Positions 33,562 to 40,843 of a stretch of 40,843 bases of DNA are shown in pieces (the stretch's first letter is position 1; every line of letters starts with the position of its first letter). This DNA is from Cognatishimia activa (GTDB lineage Bacteria > Pseudomonadota > Alphaproteobacteria > Rhodobacterales > Rhodobacteraceae). The notes under the pieces were generated by a model. The model was not told where the DNA came from, searched no databases, and saw only the letters and a list, made by a program, of their open reading frames with translations. Position numbers and translations under genes: made by a program. The stretch is taken from NCBI RefSeq assembly GCF_001458335.1, contig NZ_CYTO01000024.1, forward strand, positions 765,803 to 806,645, read 5' to 3'.

Positions 33562-34980
33562 ATGACGCTCCATATTCCATTCGCCAACACCTATGGCACG
33601 CTTCCCGCTCAGCTGTTCACTCGGATGCAGCCGACATCAGTCACTCAGCCAAGCCTGATCGCCTTTAACGAAACCTTGGCATCTGAGCTTGGGATCAGCG
33701 CGACGAGCGATACGGAAGAGCTCGCTCGGATTTTTGGCGGCAACGCGCTGCCAGACGGTGCGGATCCCATGGCGCAGCTTTATTCCGGGCATCAATTTGG
33801 CCATTGGAACCCGCAACTGGGCGATGGGCGTGCACTGTTGTTGGGGGATGTTGAGACGCCAGAGGGCCGCTTTGATATCCAGCTCAAGGGATCCGGTCCA
33901 ACGGTCTATTCCCGCAACGGAGACGGCCGCGCATGGCTCGGCCCTGTGCTGCGTGAATATGTGGTCTCTGAAGCCATGCATGCGCTTGGCGTGCCCACAA
34001 CCCGCGCCCTTGCAGCAGTCGCGACGGGTGAATCCGTCTATCGTGAAACCGCTCTTCCCGGCGCTGTCATCACGCGCGTTGCGTCCAGCCATATCCGTGT
34101 TGGCACATTCCAAGCCATGTCCGCACGGCAAGACATGGAAGGCCTCAAAGCCTTGTTTGAGCACGCGGTGGAGCGGCACTACCCCAACGCGACCGATCCT
34201 CTTTCATTCCTTAAGGCGGTCATTGCCGCGCAAACGAAGCTGGTGAGCAAATGGATGTCGCTCGGCTTTATCCATGGGGTTATGAACACAGACAATTGCG
34301 CGATCTCCGGTGAAACCATCGATTATGGCCCTTGCGCCTTTATGGATGCGTTCCACCCGATGCAGGTGTTCTCCTCCATCGATCGCAACGGGCGCTATGC
34401 CTATGGTAGCCAACCGGACATTATCGTTTGGAACATGGCGCAGCTTGCCACATCTTTGATCCCTCTGATGCCTGACGCGGAGCAGGCCGTAGAGGTCTTC
34501 ACAGAAGCTGTTCATGCAATGCCAAAGATGCTTCATGATGCGTGGCTGACAGAATTCCGCGCGAAGATTGGGATTTCCACGCCACACGCGGACGATGGCG
34601 CTTTGATTCAAAATCTCTTGGCAATCCTGGCCGAGGAAAAGGCTGACTTCACCAACAGTTTCCGTGCGCTTGCCGACAATATCGCCAACCCGCCTTTAGA
34701 TCAGTCCGAGGACTTCAAGGCTTGGCAAACCCGCTGGCGCAAGCGGATCGAGAATGAAAACGATCCAGAAGCCTTGATGCGCGCGACGAACCCTTTTGTC
34801 ATCCCGCGAAACCACCAGATCGAAGCGATGATCCAAGCCGCAGTTGATGGGGACTACGCACTATTTCACAAGCTCAATGACGTTCTGGCGACGCCTTATG
34901 AAACCTCAACAGACGCCTTGCCTTACACAACGCCGCCCACAGAAGATGAGCGTGTGAAGGCAACTTTCTGCGGAACCTGA
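33562..34980 (+). CDS. selO: Protein adenylyltransferase SelO (YdiU/UPF0061 family)
   Basis: A 472-residue pseudokinase-fold enzyme that transfers AMP from ATP to Ser, Thr or Tyr of proteins, known in E. coli and mitochondria. Motifs: AQLYSGHQFGHWNPQLGDGRALLLGD, QLKGSGPTVYSRNGDGRAWLGPVLREYVVSEAMHALGVPTTRAL (given here as position landmarks in the first 160 residues), and GFIHGVMNTDNCAISGETIDYGPCAFMD, where the metal-binding Asn/Asp lie. The C-terminus ends TFCGT. The bacterial form lacks selenocysteine, as here. It lies just upstream of a PhzF gene. Confidence 0.95.
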   Translation: MTLHIPFANTYGTLPAQLFTRMQPTSVTQPSLIAFNETLASELGISATSDTEELARIFGGNALPDGADPMAQLYSGHQFGHWNPQLGDGRALLLGDVETPEGRFDIQLKGSGPTVYSRNGDGRAWLGPVLREYVVSEAMHALGVPTTRALAAVATGESVYRETALPGAVITRVASSHIRVGTFQAMSARQDMEGLKALFEHAVERHYPNATDPLSFLKAVIAAQTKLVSKWMSLGFIHGVMNTDNCAISGETIDYGPCAFMDAFHPMQVFSSIDRNGRYAYGSQPDIIVWNMAQLATSLIPLMPDAEQAVEVFTEAVHAMPKMLHDAWLTEFRAKIGISTPHADDGALIQNLLAILAEEKADFTNSFRALADNIANPPLDQSEDFKAWQTRWRKRIENENDPEALMRATNPFVIPRNHQIEAMIQAAVDGDYALFHKLNDVLATPYETSTDALPYTTPPTEDERVKATFCGT

Positions 34981-34985
34981 CCCGC

Positions 34986-35831
34986 ATGACACGCTATTTC
35001 GTCTACGACGTTTTTTCCGATAAACCGTTTGGTGGCAATCAATTAGCAGTCATTCCTGATGCAATGGACTTGCCGGAAGCGGACCTTCAACGCATCGCGC
35101 GCGAGTTTAACTTTTCCGAGACAACCTTCGTTTTCCCAGCCGACGACCCCGCCAACCACGCCAAAGTGCGTATCTTCACACCCACGATGGAGGTCCCTTT
35201 CGCAGGCCATCCAGTCATCGGCACTGCCATTGCGCTTGCGGACAGCAGCGGCGGGCCTGAGGAAATGACCTTGGAGTTGGGTGTTGGTCCGCTTAGATGT
35301 CAGGCCGCTCAAGGGAAAGCGGCCTTCACGACCGCAGTTCCGCTGGAGATCATGGCTGAACCGGACTTGGAATTGGTGGTATCAACTCTGGGTCTTCAGG
35401 GCGCTGATATTGTGACCAACACTCATGTGCCAACTCTCGCCACTTTGGGCCTGCCCTTTACCATCACAGAATTGGCGAGCCGTGAAGCGCTTGCCCGCAT
35501 CGAAATTGATATTTCAAAAATGCGGATCGGTGCAGCGGCGCACCCGGCGTCGTTGGACTTTGCTCAATTCGTGTATTGGGTCAACGGAGACGAAATCCAC
35601 GCTCGGATGTTTGCCCCGCTGGACAATATCCCTGAGGACCCAGCAACCGGCTCAGCGACGGCTACATTGGCCGCACTACGCGCGCACATAACCGGTGAAG
35701 AGCAATCCTTCACGCTTCACCAAGGTGAAGATATGGGACGACACAGCGTGATTGGCGTGCGCACCACGAACGGTGCGATCACGATCTCTGGCGCTGCAAA
35801 ACGGACCATGGAAGGTCAGTTGGTTTACTAG
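34986..35831 (+). CDS. PhzF family phenazine biosynthesis-like protein (isomerase fold)
   Basis: 281 residues of the PhzF/YddE family, with a duplicated hot-dog-like (diaminopimelate epimerase) fold. [22 protein letters not shown] opens it. The catalytic Glu is in [27 protein letters not shown] is in the first half, and [15 protein letters not shown] is in the second. Most family members are not in phenazine pathways, and no phenazine genes are present, so the substrate is unknown. It starts six bases after selO. Its stop overlaps the convergent helicase stop by four bases. Confidence 0.94.
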   Translation: MTRYFVYDVFSDKPFGGNQLAVIPDAMDLPEADLQRIAREFNFSETTFVFPADDPANHAKVRIFTPTMEVPFAGHPVIGTAIALADSSGGPEEMTLELGVGPLRCQAAQGKAAFTTAVPLEIMAEPDLELVVSTLGLQGADIVTNTHVPTLATLGLPFTITELASREALARIEIDISKMRIGAAAHPASLDFAQFVYWVNGDEIHARMFAPLDNIPEDPATGSATATLAALRAHITGEEQSFTLHQGEDMGRHSVIGVRTTNGAITISGAAKRTMEGQLVY

Positions 35832-37240
35832 CTATTGCTGCCCGGCTTGCCGCCACGGCGTCCTTTACCGGGGCCTCCGCGTCGCCTTTGACCACCAGGT
35901 CTTCCACCCGGTTTGCCACCGCCCGGCTTGCCTCCGGGCTTGCCACCGGATCCACGATGGCCGCCGGCACCCTGCTCACCGCCTTGGTTGCCGCCGCCTT
36001 TATTCCCACCTGAGCGTCCGCCGGGACGACCACCGGGACGACCGCCCGGTCTACCGCCACGCCCGCGTCCGCCGCCACCACGCGGTTTGCGCGGCTCAAT
36101 CTCGGCCCCCTCCCAAGGGCGACCCGAGGCCACCGGAATGGTGAATTTCATGGTCTTTTGGATTGCCTTCAATTCATCCACTTCATCGGGCGCACAGAAG
36201 GCAATCGCCGCTCCGTCCATACCCGCACGAGCGGTCCGGCCAATACGGTGAACATAGTTATCAGGCACGTTTGGCAGGTCGTAGTTATAAACGTGTCGTA
36301 CAATCGGGATGTCTAGGCCGCGCGCAGCCACATCTGTGGCCACCAAAACGCGGGTTTCTTCAGCGCGGAAGGCAGCGATAGCGCGTTCACGCTGGCCTTG
36401 GCTTTTGTTGCCATGCACAGCCGCCGCCTCATAACCCGCTTTGATCAACGATTTCATCAACCGGTCGGCACCATGTTTGGTGCGTACAAAAACAATCGCT
36501 GCTTCATCGCGGTGCGTGTCCAGAAGTTCGATCAATAGGTTCGTCTTCTCGGCCTTCGCAATAAAATGAATAGACTGCGTGATCTTGTCGGCGGCTTTGC
36601 CCGGAGGGTTGACCTGAATTCGGATTGGGTTCGTCAGGTAAGTGTTTGCAATTTCTGCCATTTGTTTCGGCATGGTTGCTGAAAACAACATGGTCTGGCG
36701 CTCTTCCGGAAGTGCGGATGAGATCTGACGCAGTGCATGAATGAAACCCAGATCAAGCATCTGATCCGCTTCATCAAGCACCAAGAAATCAGTGTCTTCA
36801 AAGTCAATCGCGTTGCGTTCCATCAGGTCGATCAGACGCCCTGGGGTCGCGACAATAATATCGGTGCCGCGGGACACACGGTTGATCTGCGGATTAATCG
36901 CAACGCCACCCACCACAAGCCCAACTTTGAAATGAGTGCCTTCGGTCAACGATTTCAATGACGTCGCGATCTGGTTCGCCAGCTCGCGCGTTGGCGCAAG
37001 GATCAAAGCGCGCGCGGTTTTTGGCGCAGGTTTTGTACCGTAGCTTTGCAGCCGAGAGATAAGCGGCAGGCCGAAGGCAAGCGTTTTACCGGTGCCGGTT
37101 TGTGCCAAACCCATCACGTCTTGGCCATTCAGCGCATGGGGGATCGCGCGGTTCTGGATCGGGGTGGCTTCTTTCAGCCCCAGCCCTTCCAGTTTCTTCA
37201 CCAGAGTTTTGGGCAAACCCAACTCGCTAAATTCCGCCAT
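35828..37240 (-). CDS. DEAD-box RNA helicase (RhlE-like) with Gly/Arg-rich tail
   Basis: A 470-residue ATP-dependent RNA helicase. Q motif GLKEATPIQNRAIPHAL, motif I AQTGTGKT, Ia PTRELANQ, II DEAD, III SAT, and VI HRIGRTARAG are all intact. The tail (about 375-470) is low complexity, built on short GGRPGGR and GGKPGG units, a typical RNA-binding or condensate-forming RGG-like extension. RhlE-type proteins act in ribosome assembly and RNA decay; the exact subtype is uncertain. It is single-gene, divergent from mur by about 180 bases, and overlaps PhzF by four bases at the 3' end. Confidence 0.94.
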   Translation of the reverse strand: MAEFSELGLPKTLVKKLEGLGLKEATPIQNRAIPHALNGQDVMGLAQTGTGKTLAFGLPLISRLQSYGTKPAPKTARALILAPTRELANQIATSLKSLTEGTHFKVGLVVGGVAINPQINRVSRGTDIIVATPGRLIDLMERNAIDFEDTDFLVLDEADQMLDLGFIHALRQISSALPEERQTMLFSATMPKQMAEIANTYLTNPIRIQVNPPGKAADKITQSIHFIAKAEKTNLLIELLDTHRDEAAIVFVRTKHGADRLMKSLIKAGYEAAAVHGNKSQGQRERAIAAFRAEETRVLVATDVAARGLDIPIVRHVYNYDLPNVPDNYVHRIGRTARAGMDGAAIAFCAPDEVDELKAIQKTMKFTIPVASGRPWEGAEIEPRKPRGGGGRGRGGRPGGRPGGRPGGRSGGNKGGGNQGGEQGAGGHRGSGGKPGGKPGGGKPGGRPGGQRRRGGPGKGRRGGKPGSNS

Positions 37241-37420
37241 ATCCTGTCCTTTTGGGGCTTATTTGGCCGCAGCTTCAGGCCAGGTGATCTATAGCCTGTG
37301 GCTAGTGCTTGGTTTTCAGGCATGCGTCAAGCGCGAAATGCGGTGGATATCTTGCCGAGAATGGTGGAAATTTGTGCGGGCCGACGATAGTAACTATGGC
37401 CAAAGAACATCGAGGCAAGC

Positions 37421-37840
37421 ATGTCAGACACTATTATTTCCCGCTGTGAAGCCAAAGGGCTTCGTATGACGGAACAACGTCGCACCATTGCAGGTGTGCT
37501 TGAAGACAGCAAAGACCACCCCGATGTTGAAGAACTCTACGCCCGCGCAAGTGCGCGTGATTCTGCCATCTCATTGGCCACTGTGTATCGGACAGTGAAA
37601 CTGTTTGAAGAAGCGGGAATTCTGGACAAACTGGAGTTTGGCGATGGCCGTGCGCGGTATGAAGACGCCGAACGGGACCACCATGACCACTTGATCGACA
37701 TAAATTCTGGCGAAGTGATTGAGTTCATGGATCCTGATATCGAAAAGCTTCAGGAAAAAATCGCCGAAAAGCTTGGCTACAAGCTTATGGGCCACAAGAT
37801 GGAGCTCTATGGCGTGCCGTTAAAGCGCGACGAGCACTAG
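37421..37840 (+). CDS. mur: Fur family regulator, Mur (manganese uptake regulator) type
   Basis: 139 residues. Winged helix GLRMTEQRRTIAGVLEDSKDHPDVEELY with recognition helix SLATVYRTVKLFEEAGI, then the metal site His87-His88-Asp89-His90 and the C-terminal dimer domain ending LMGHKMELYGVPL. There are no CxxC zinc motifs, and the only cysteine is Cys9. This and the overall sequence match the alphaproteobacterial Mur/Fur branch, which senses manganese (and iron in some species) and represses sitABCD. It is not Irr, since no heme motif is seen. The target transporter is not in the window. A DMT gene follows directly. Confidence 0.9.
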   Translation: MSDTIISRCEAKGLRMTEQRRTIAGVLEDSKDHPDVEELYARASARDSAISLATVYRTVKLFEEAGILDKLEFGDGRARYEDAERDHHDHLIDINSGEVIEFMDPDIEKLQEKIAEKLGYKLMGHKMELYGVPLKRDEH

Positions 37841-37841
37841 C

Positions 37842-38702
37842 TTGGACAATCTGCGTGCCATGGGCCTCATGGGCCTGGCTATGGCCTGTTTCGCCGCTGG
37901 CGACGGCATGATCAAACTTCTCACGCAAAGCATCTCCCGTGGACAGGTAATGGTCTTTATGGGACTTGGCGGAGTGGTTGTATTCGCACTTTTGTGCCGG
38001 CAACAATCGACGCGGATCATTTCACCGCTGTTTTTCCGACCGATCATCGTTTTGAGGAACGTGGCCGAGGTGACCGCTGCGGTGAGTTTCTTTACCGCAT
38101 TCACCCTTGCCCCCTTGTCTTCCATTGCAGCTATCATGCAGACCATTCCGTTGATCTTGACAGTCACTGCCGCCGTTTTCCTAAAGGAACATGTTGGGCC
38201 GCGCCGCTGGGGTGCTGTGTTTATCGGTATGATTGGCGTCATGATCATTCTTAGGCCTGACAGTGGTGGTTTGGATCCCGCGCTTTTGCTTGCTGTTCTT
38301 GGCACTCTTGCTTTGGCCGCACGCGATCTGGCGGCGCGTTTGGCCCCGCAAGAAGCCTCAACACCCCTATTGTCGCTTTATGCCTTTGGCGCGCTAATTC
38401 CGGTTGGGTTCGTGCTGTCTTGGGTCGGTGAAGGAAACCAACCTATTTCGCTGACATCTGCTTGGCACCTGATCCTGATGAACGCATTCGCAATTTTGGG
38501 CTATTTCTGCGCAACAAAGGCCATGCGCATTGGCGAAGTCTCTTCAGTCTCGCCAGTACGATACACTCGCCTGCCTTTTGCTGCGGTTGTTGGCTATGTT
38601 CTATTTTCAGAAATTCCCGATGCGCAGACCCTGTTTGGATCAGCGCTGATTATTGGGGCGGGATTGTTCGTAATGCTCCGCGAGGCGCAGATTAAGAGCT
38701 GA
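37842..38702 (+). CDS. DMT family transporter (EamA domains)
   Basis: A 286-residue drug/metabolite transporter family protein with about ten transmembrane helices as two EamA repeats (about 5-135 and 145-280). Typical segments are LIPVGFVLSWVGEG and the repeat-end pattern FGSALIIGAGLFVMLRE. The substrate is unknown. The start is probably the TTG at 37842, one base after the mur stop; an ATG at 37860 is possible. Close spacing suggests cotranscription with mur, but this does not show that it carries a metal. It overlaps the convergent histidine kinase gene by 11 bases. Confidence 0.9.
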   Translation: MDNLRAMGLMGLAMACFAAGDGMIKLLTQSISRGQVMVFMGLGGVVVFALLCRQQSTRIISPLFFRPIIVLRNVAEVTAAVSFFTAFTLAPLSSIAAIMQTIPLILTVTAAVFLKEHVGPRRWGAVFIGMIGVMIILRPDSGGLDPALLLAVLGTLALAARDLAARLAPQEASTPLLSLYAFGALIPVGFVLSWVGEGNQPISLTSAWHLILMNAFAILGYFCATKAMRIGEVSSVSPVRYTRLPFAAVVGYVLFSEIPDAQTLFGSALIIGAGLFVMLREAQIKS

Positions 38703-39822
38703 CCGCTGGGAAACGGACCCAGAACGTTGCGCCATTGTCTTCGTTGTTGAAATAGCCAATTTGACCACCCATGCCTTCGGTCATCTGCTTACAGATGGAC
38801 AAGCCAAGACCGGTAGACTTGAATTTGCGCTTTTCACCGGTCTTTGCCTGCGTGAAGCGCTGGAACATTTTGCCCTGCAGTTCGTCTGGAACCCCGGGCC
38901 CATGGTCGCGCACCGCAAATTGAACCATATCACCGTCAAGGCTGAGGCCCATTTCGATCTCTGCATCCGCCGGCGAGAATTTCGCTGCATTTGACAATAG
39001 GTTCGCAAGGATTTGCTGAAGACGGTTCACATCGGCCTCAACAACCAGCGTGTCGCCATCATCGCTCATCAGTTTGATGCTTTGACCATCTTGCAAATAG
39101 CCTTCCATCGACGCTGTTGCATCATTGGCCGCTTCAGTCGCATCGATCTTGGTCATCTCATAGGACATCGTGCCGCTTTCAAGCGACTTAAAGTCCAGCA
39201 ACTCGTTCACCAAATGAAGCAAACGGTTCGCATTGCGTTGCGCAAGCTCCAACATGTTTCCAATTGGTCCCGGTAATTCACCAAGCGAACCGCTATTGGC
39301 CATTTTCAGCGCGCCGAGGACAGAAGTGAGCGGTGTGCGCAGCTCGTGGCTGATCATCGCAACAAACTCGTCTTTCGCGCGTTCACGTTCCATCTGGTCG
39401 GATACGTCAATATGAACGCCAGTGACGCGCAGCGGCATGCCGCTTGAATCACGTTCCGCAACACCGGCATTGGATTGGATCCAAATATAGTGCCCCTCGT
39501 CGTGACGCAAACGGAAGGTCGAGATGCTCCGTTCTGACGCGCCAGACAGCATTGCTTCATCCGCAATCTTAACCTTGCTGAGATCGTCGGGATGAATGCG
39601 GTCGAGCCATTCTGTTTGCCCGCAAATCTCTGCGTCGGCTGGCAACCCAATCAGTTCTTTCCAAGCAGAGGAGACACGGGAATGACCCGTCACAAGGTTC
39701 AGGTCGAAAACGCCAACATGTGCCGCTTCAATGATCCCTCCGAGATCAATTCCTGCTTCCGTGGAATCGGCCAGCGATTGTGCTTCAGGCACGCTGTCCT
39801 CCATTACTGCTCTTAACGTCAT
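38692..39822 (-). CDS. Soluble PAS-domain sensor histidine kinase (orphan)
   Basis: 376 residues with no membrane helix. One PAS domain of the PAS_3 type (about 30-145; IHPDDLSKV, GHYIWIQSNAGV) precedes HisKA with His159 in MISHELRTPLTSV and HATPase_c (N box LLSNAAKFSP, G box STGLGLSICKQM). No receiver or output domain is fused and no response regulator gene is adjacent, so its partner is unknown. The ATG at 39822 was chosen; an ATG at 39804 is possible. It is divergent from eno. Confidence 0.93.
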   Translation of the reverse strand: MTLRAVMEDSVPEAQSLADSTEAGIDLGGIIEAAHVGVFDLNLVTGHSRVSSAWKELIGLPADAEICGQTEWLDRIHPDDLSKVKIADEAMLSGASERSISTFRLRHDEGHYIWIQSNAGVAERDSSGMPLRVTGVHIDVSDQMERERAKDEFVAMISHELRTPLTSVLGALKMANSGSLGELPGPIGNMLELAQRNANRLLHLVNELLDFKSLESGTMSYEMTKIDATEAANDATASMEGYLQDGQSIKLMSDDGDTLVVEADVNRLQQILANLLSNAAKFSPADAEIEMGLSLDGDMVQFAVRDHGPGVPDELQGKMFQRFTQAKTGEKRKFKSTGLGLSICKQMTEGMGGQIGYFNNEDNGATFWVRFPAVSS

Positions 39823-40004
39823 TTTGCTCGTTACAACTACTATTCAAATCCAAGAAACAACGCCAGCGAAAGCCGACTTTTGGCCCAATTAACCGTGAAT
39901 TTCGACTAAATTTAGAACCAATTGGGGTCATTTCGCAGCCGAGAAAAACCTATGGTTGTGCGCAGTCTCAAACTGAGGTTTCGGCAAAATTAAATCTGTT
40001 TGCC

Positions 40005-40074
40005 CTAACGTTAGCGTAAAACCTCCGTTAGCGCTATCAAACACCGTTTACATTTTACAATTGCTTGGTATTAA
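40005..40074 (+). promoter_or_regulatory. eno promoter with two palindromic candidate operator sites
   Basis: A sigma-70-like promoter TTTACA-N16-TATTAA (40047-40074) precedes eno. Just upstream lie a perfect palindrome, CTAACGTTAG (40005-40014), and an imperfect one, GTTAGCGCTATC (40027-40038), which share CGTTAGCG as a direct repeat about 17 bases apart. Such LacI-type half-sites resemble those reported for the alphaproteobacterial central-carbon regulator CceR, from memory only. The remaining gap (39823-40004) shows no gene. Confidence 0.5.

Positions 40075-40843
<769 letters not shown>

Noticed and set aside
35913-36251. Proline-rich frame opposite the helicase tail
   Set aside because: Produced by the complement of the Gly-rich repeats; no start signal and no family.
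39823-40004. Possible small gene or RNA between the histidine kinase and eno
   Set aside because: No frame with a ribosome site and no stable hairpin; it reads as promoter-region DNA.

Overview
The window is a chromosomal stretch of core genes from an alphaproteobacterium, most likely of the Rhodobacterales (Roseobacter group). The evidence is lineage-typical families and arrangements: a membrane-free PhoR just upstream of pstS-pstC, a cysteine-poor Mur-type Fur regulator, DUF4167, PAS_5, a TIGR02281-type retropepsin-like protease, a class II DAHP synthase, and moderate G+C with many ATGA stop/start overlaps. I see no phage, insertion sequence, CRISPR array, tRNA or rRNA, and no clear sign of recent horizontal transfer. 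The first gene (pstC) and the last gene (eno) run off the ends.

Layout. 1-2802 (minus): phosphate-starvation block phoR > pstS > pstC, with a three-half-site Pho box before pstS and an attenuator-like terminator between pstS and pstC. 2874-4933 (minus): yicC > gmk > gamma-carbonic anhydrase. 5180-9514: PAS_5 protein, class II DAHP synthase, GlxA-type regulator and periplasmic PQQ sugar dehydrogenase. 9761-11241: a 42-codon gene with its own Shine-Dalgarno and terminator, TfoX_C protein, rpiB and ndk. 11359-15007: HxlR regulator behind an unusual 18-bp periodic repeat array, then ABC-F ATPase, MarC and aspartic protease. 15022-24572: holC-pepA divergent from lptF-lptG-lptD-surA-pdxA-rsmA, an envelope-biogenesis cluster joining two loci that are separate in E. 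coli. 24616-25430: a small membrane protein divergent from an ArsR-type repressor, separated by an 8-bp tandem operator-like array. 25558-28293 (minus): prfA > prmC, then DUF4167. 28355-31927: Cys-rich secreted protein, DUF1499 protein, beta-barrel protein, mazG and an orphan iron-binding protein. 32111-35831: nucleoside hydrolase, GNAT, selO and PhzF. 35828-39822: DEAD-box helicase, mur, DMT transporter and a soluble PAS histidine kinase. 40111-end: eno.

How the genes work together. Three functional groups stand out. PhoR controls high-affinity phosphate uptake through PstSCAB. LptD, LptF, LptG and SurA export lipopolysaccharide and fold outer-membrane proteins. PrfA and PrmC act in translation termination. 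The rest are housekeeping or small regulatory units. The least explained signals are the two short-period repeat arrays at regulator promoters (about 11359-11484 and 25046-25117), the 42-residue gene at 9761, and several hairpin-rich intergenic regions. No gap between genes exceeds about 300 bases.
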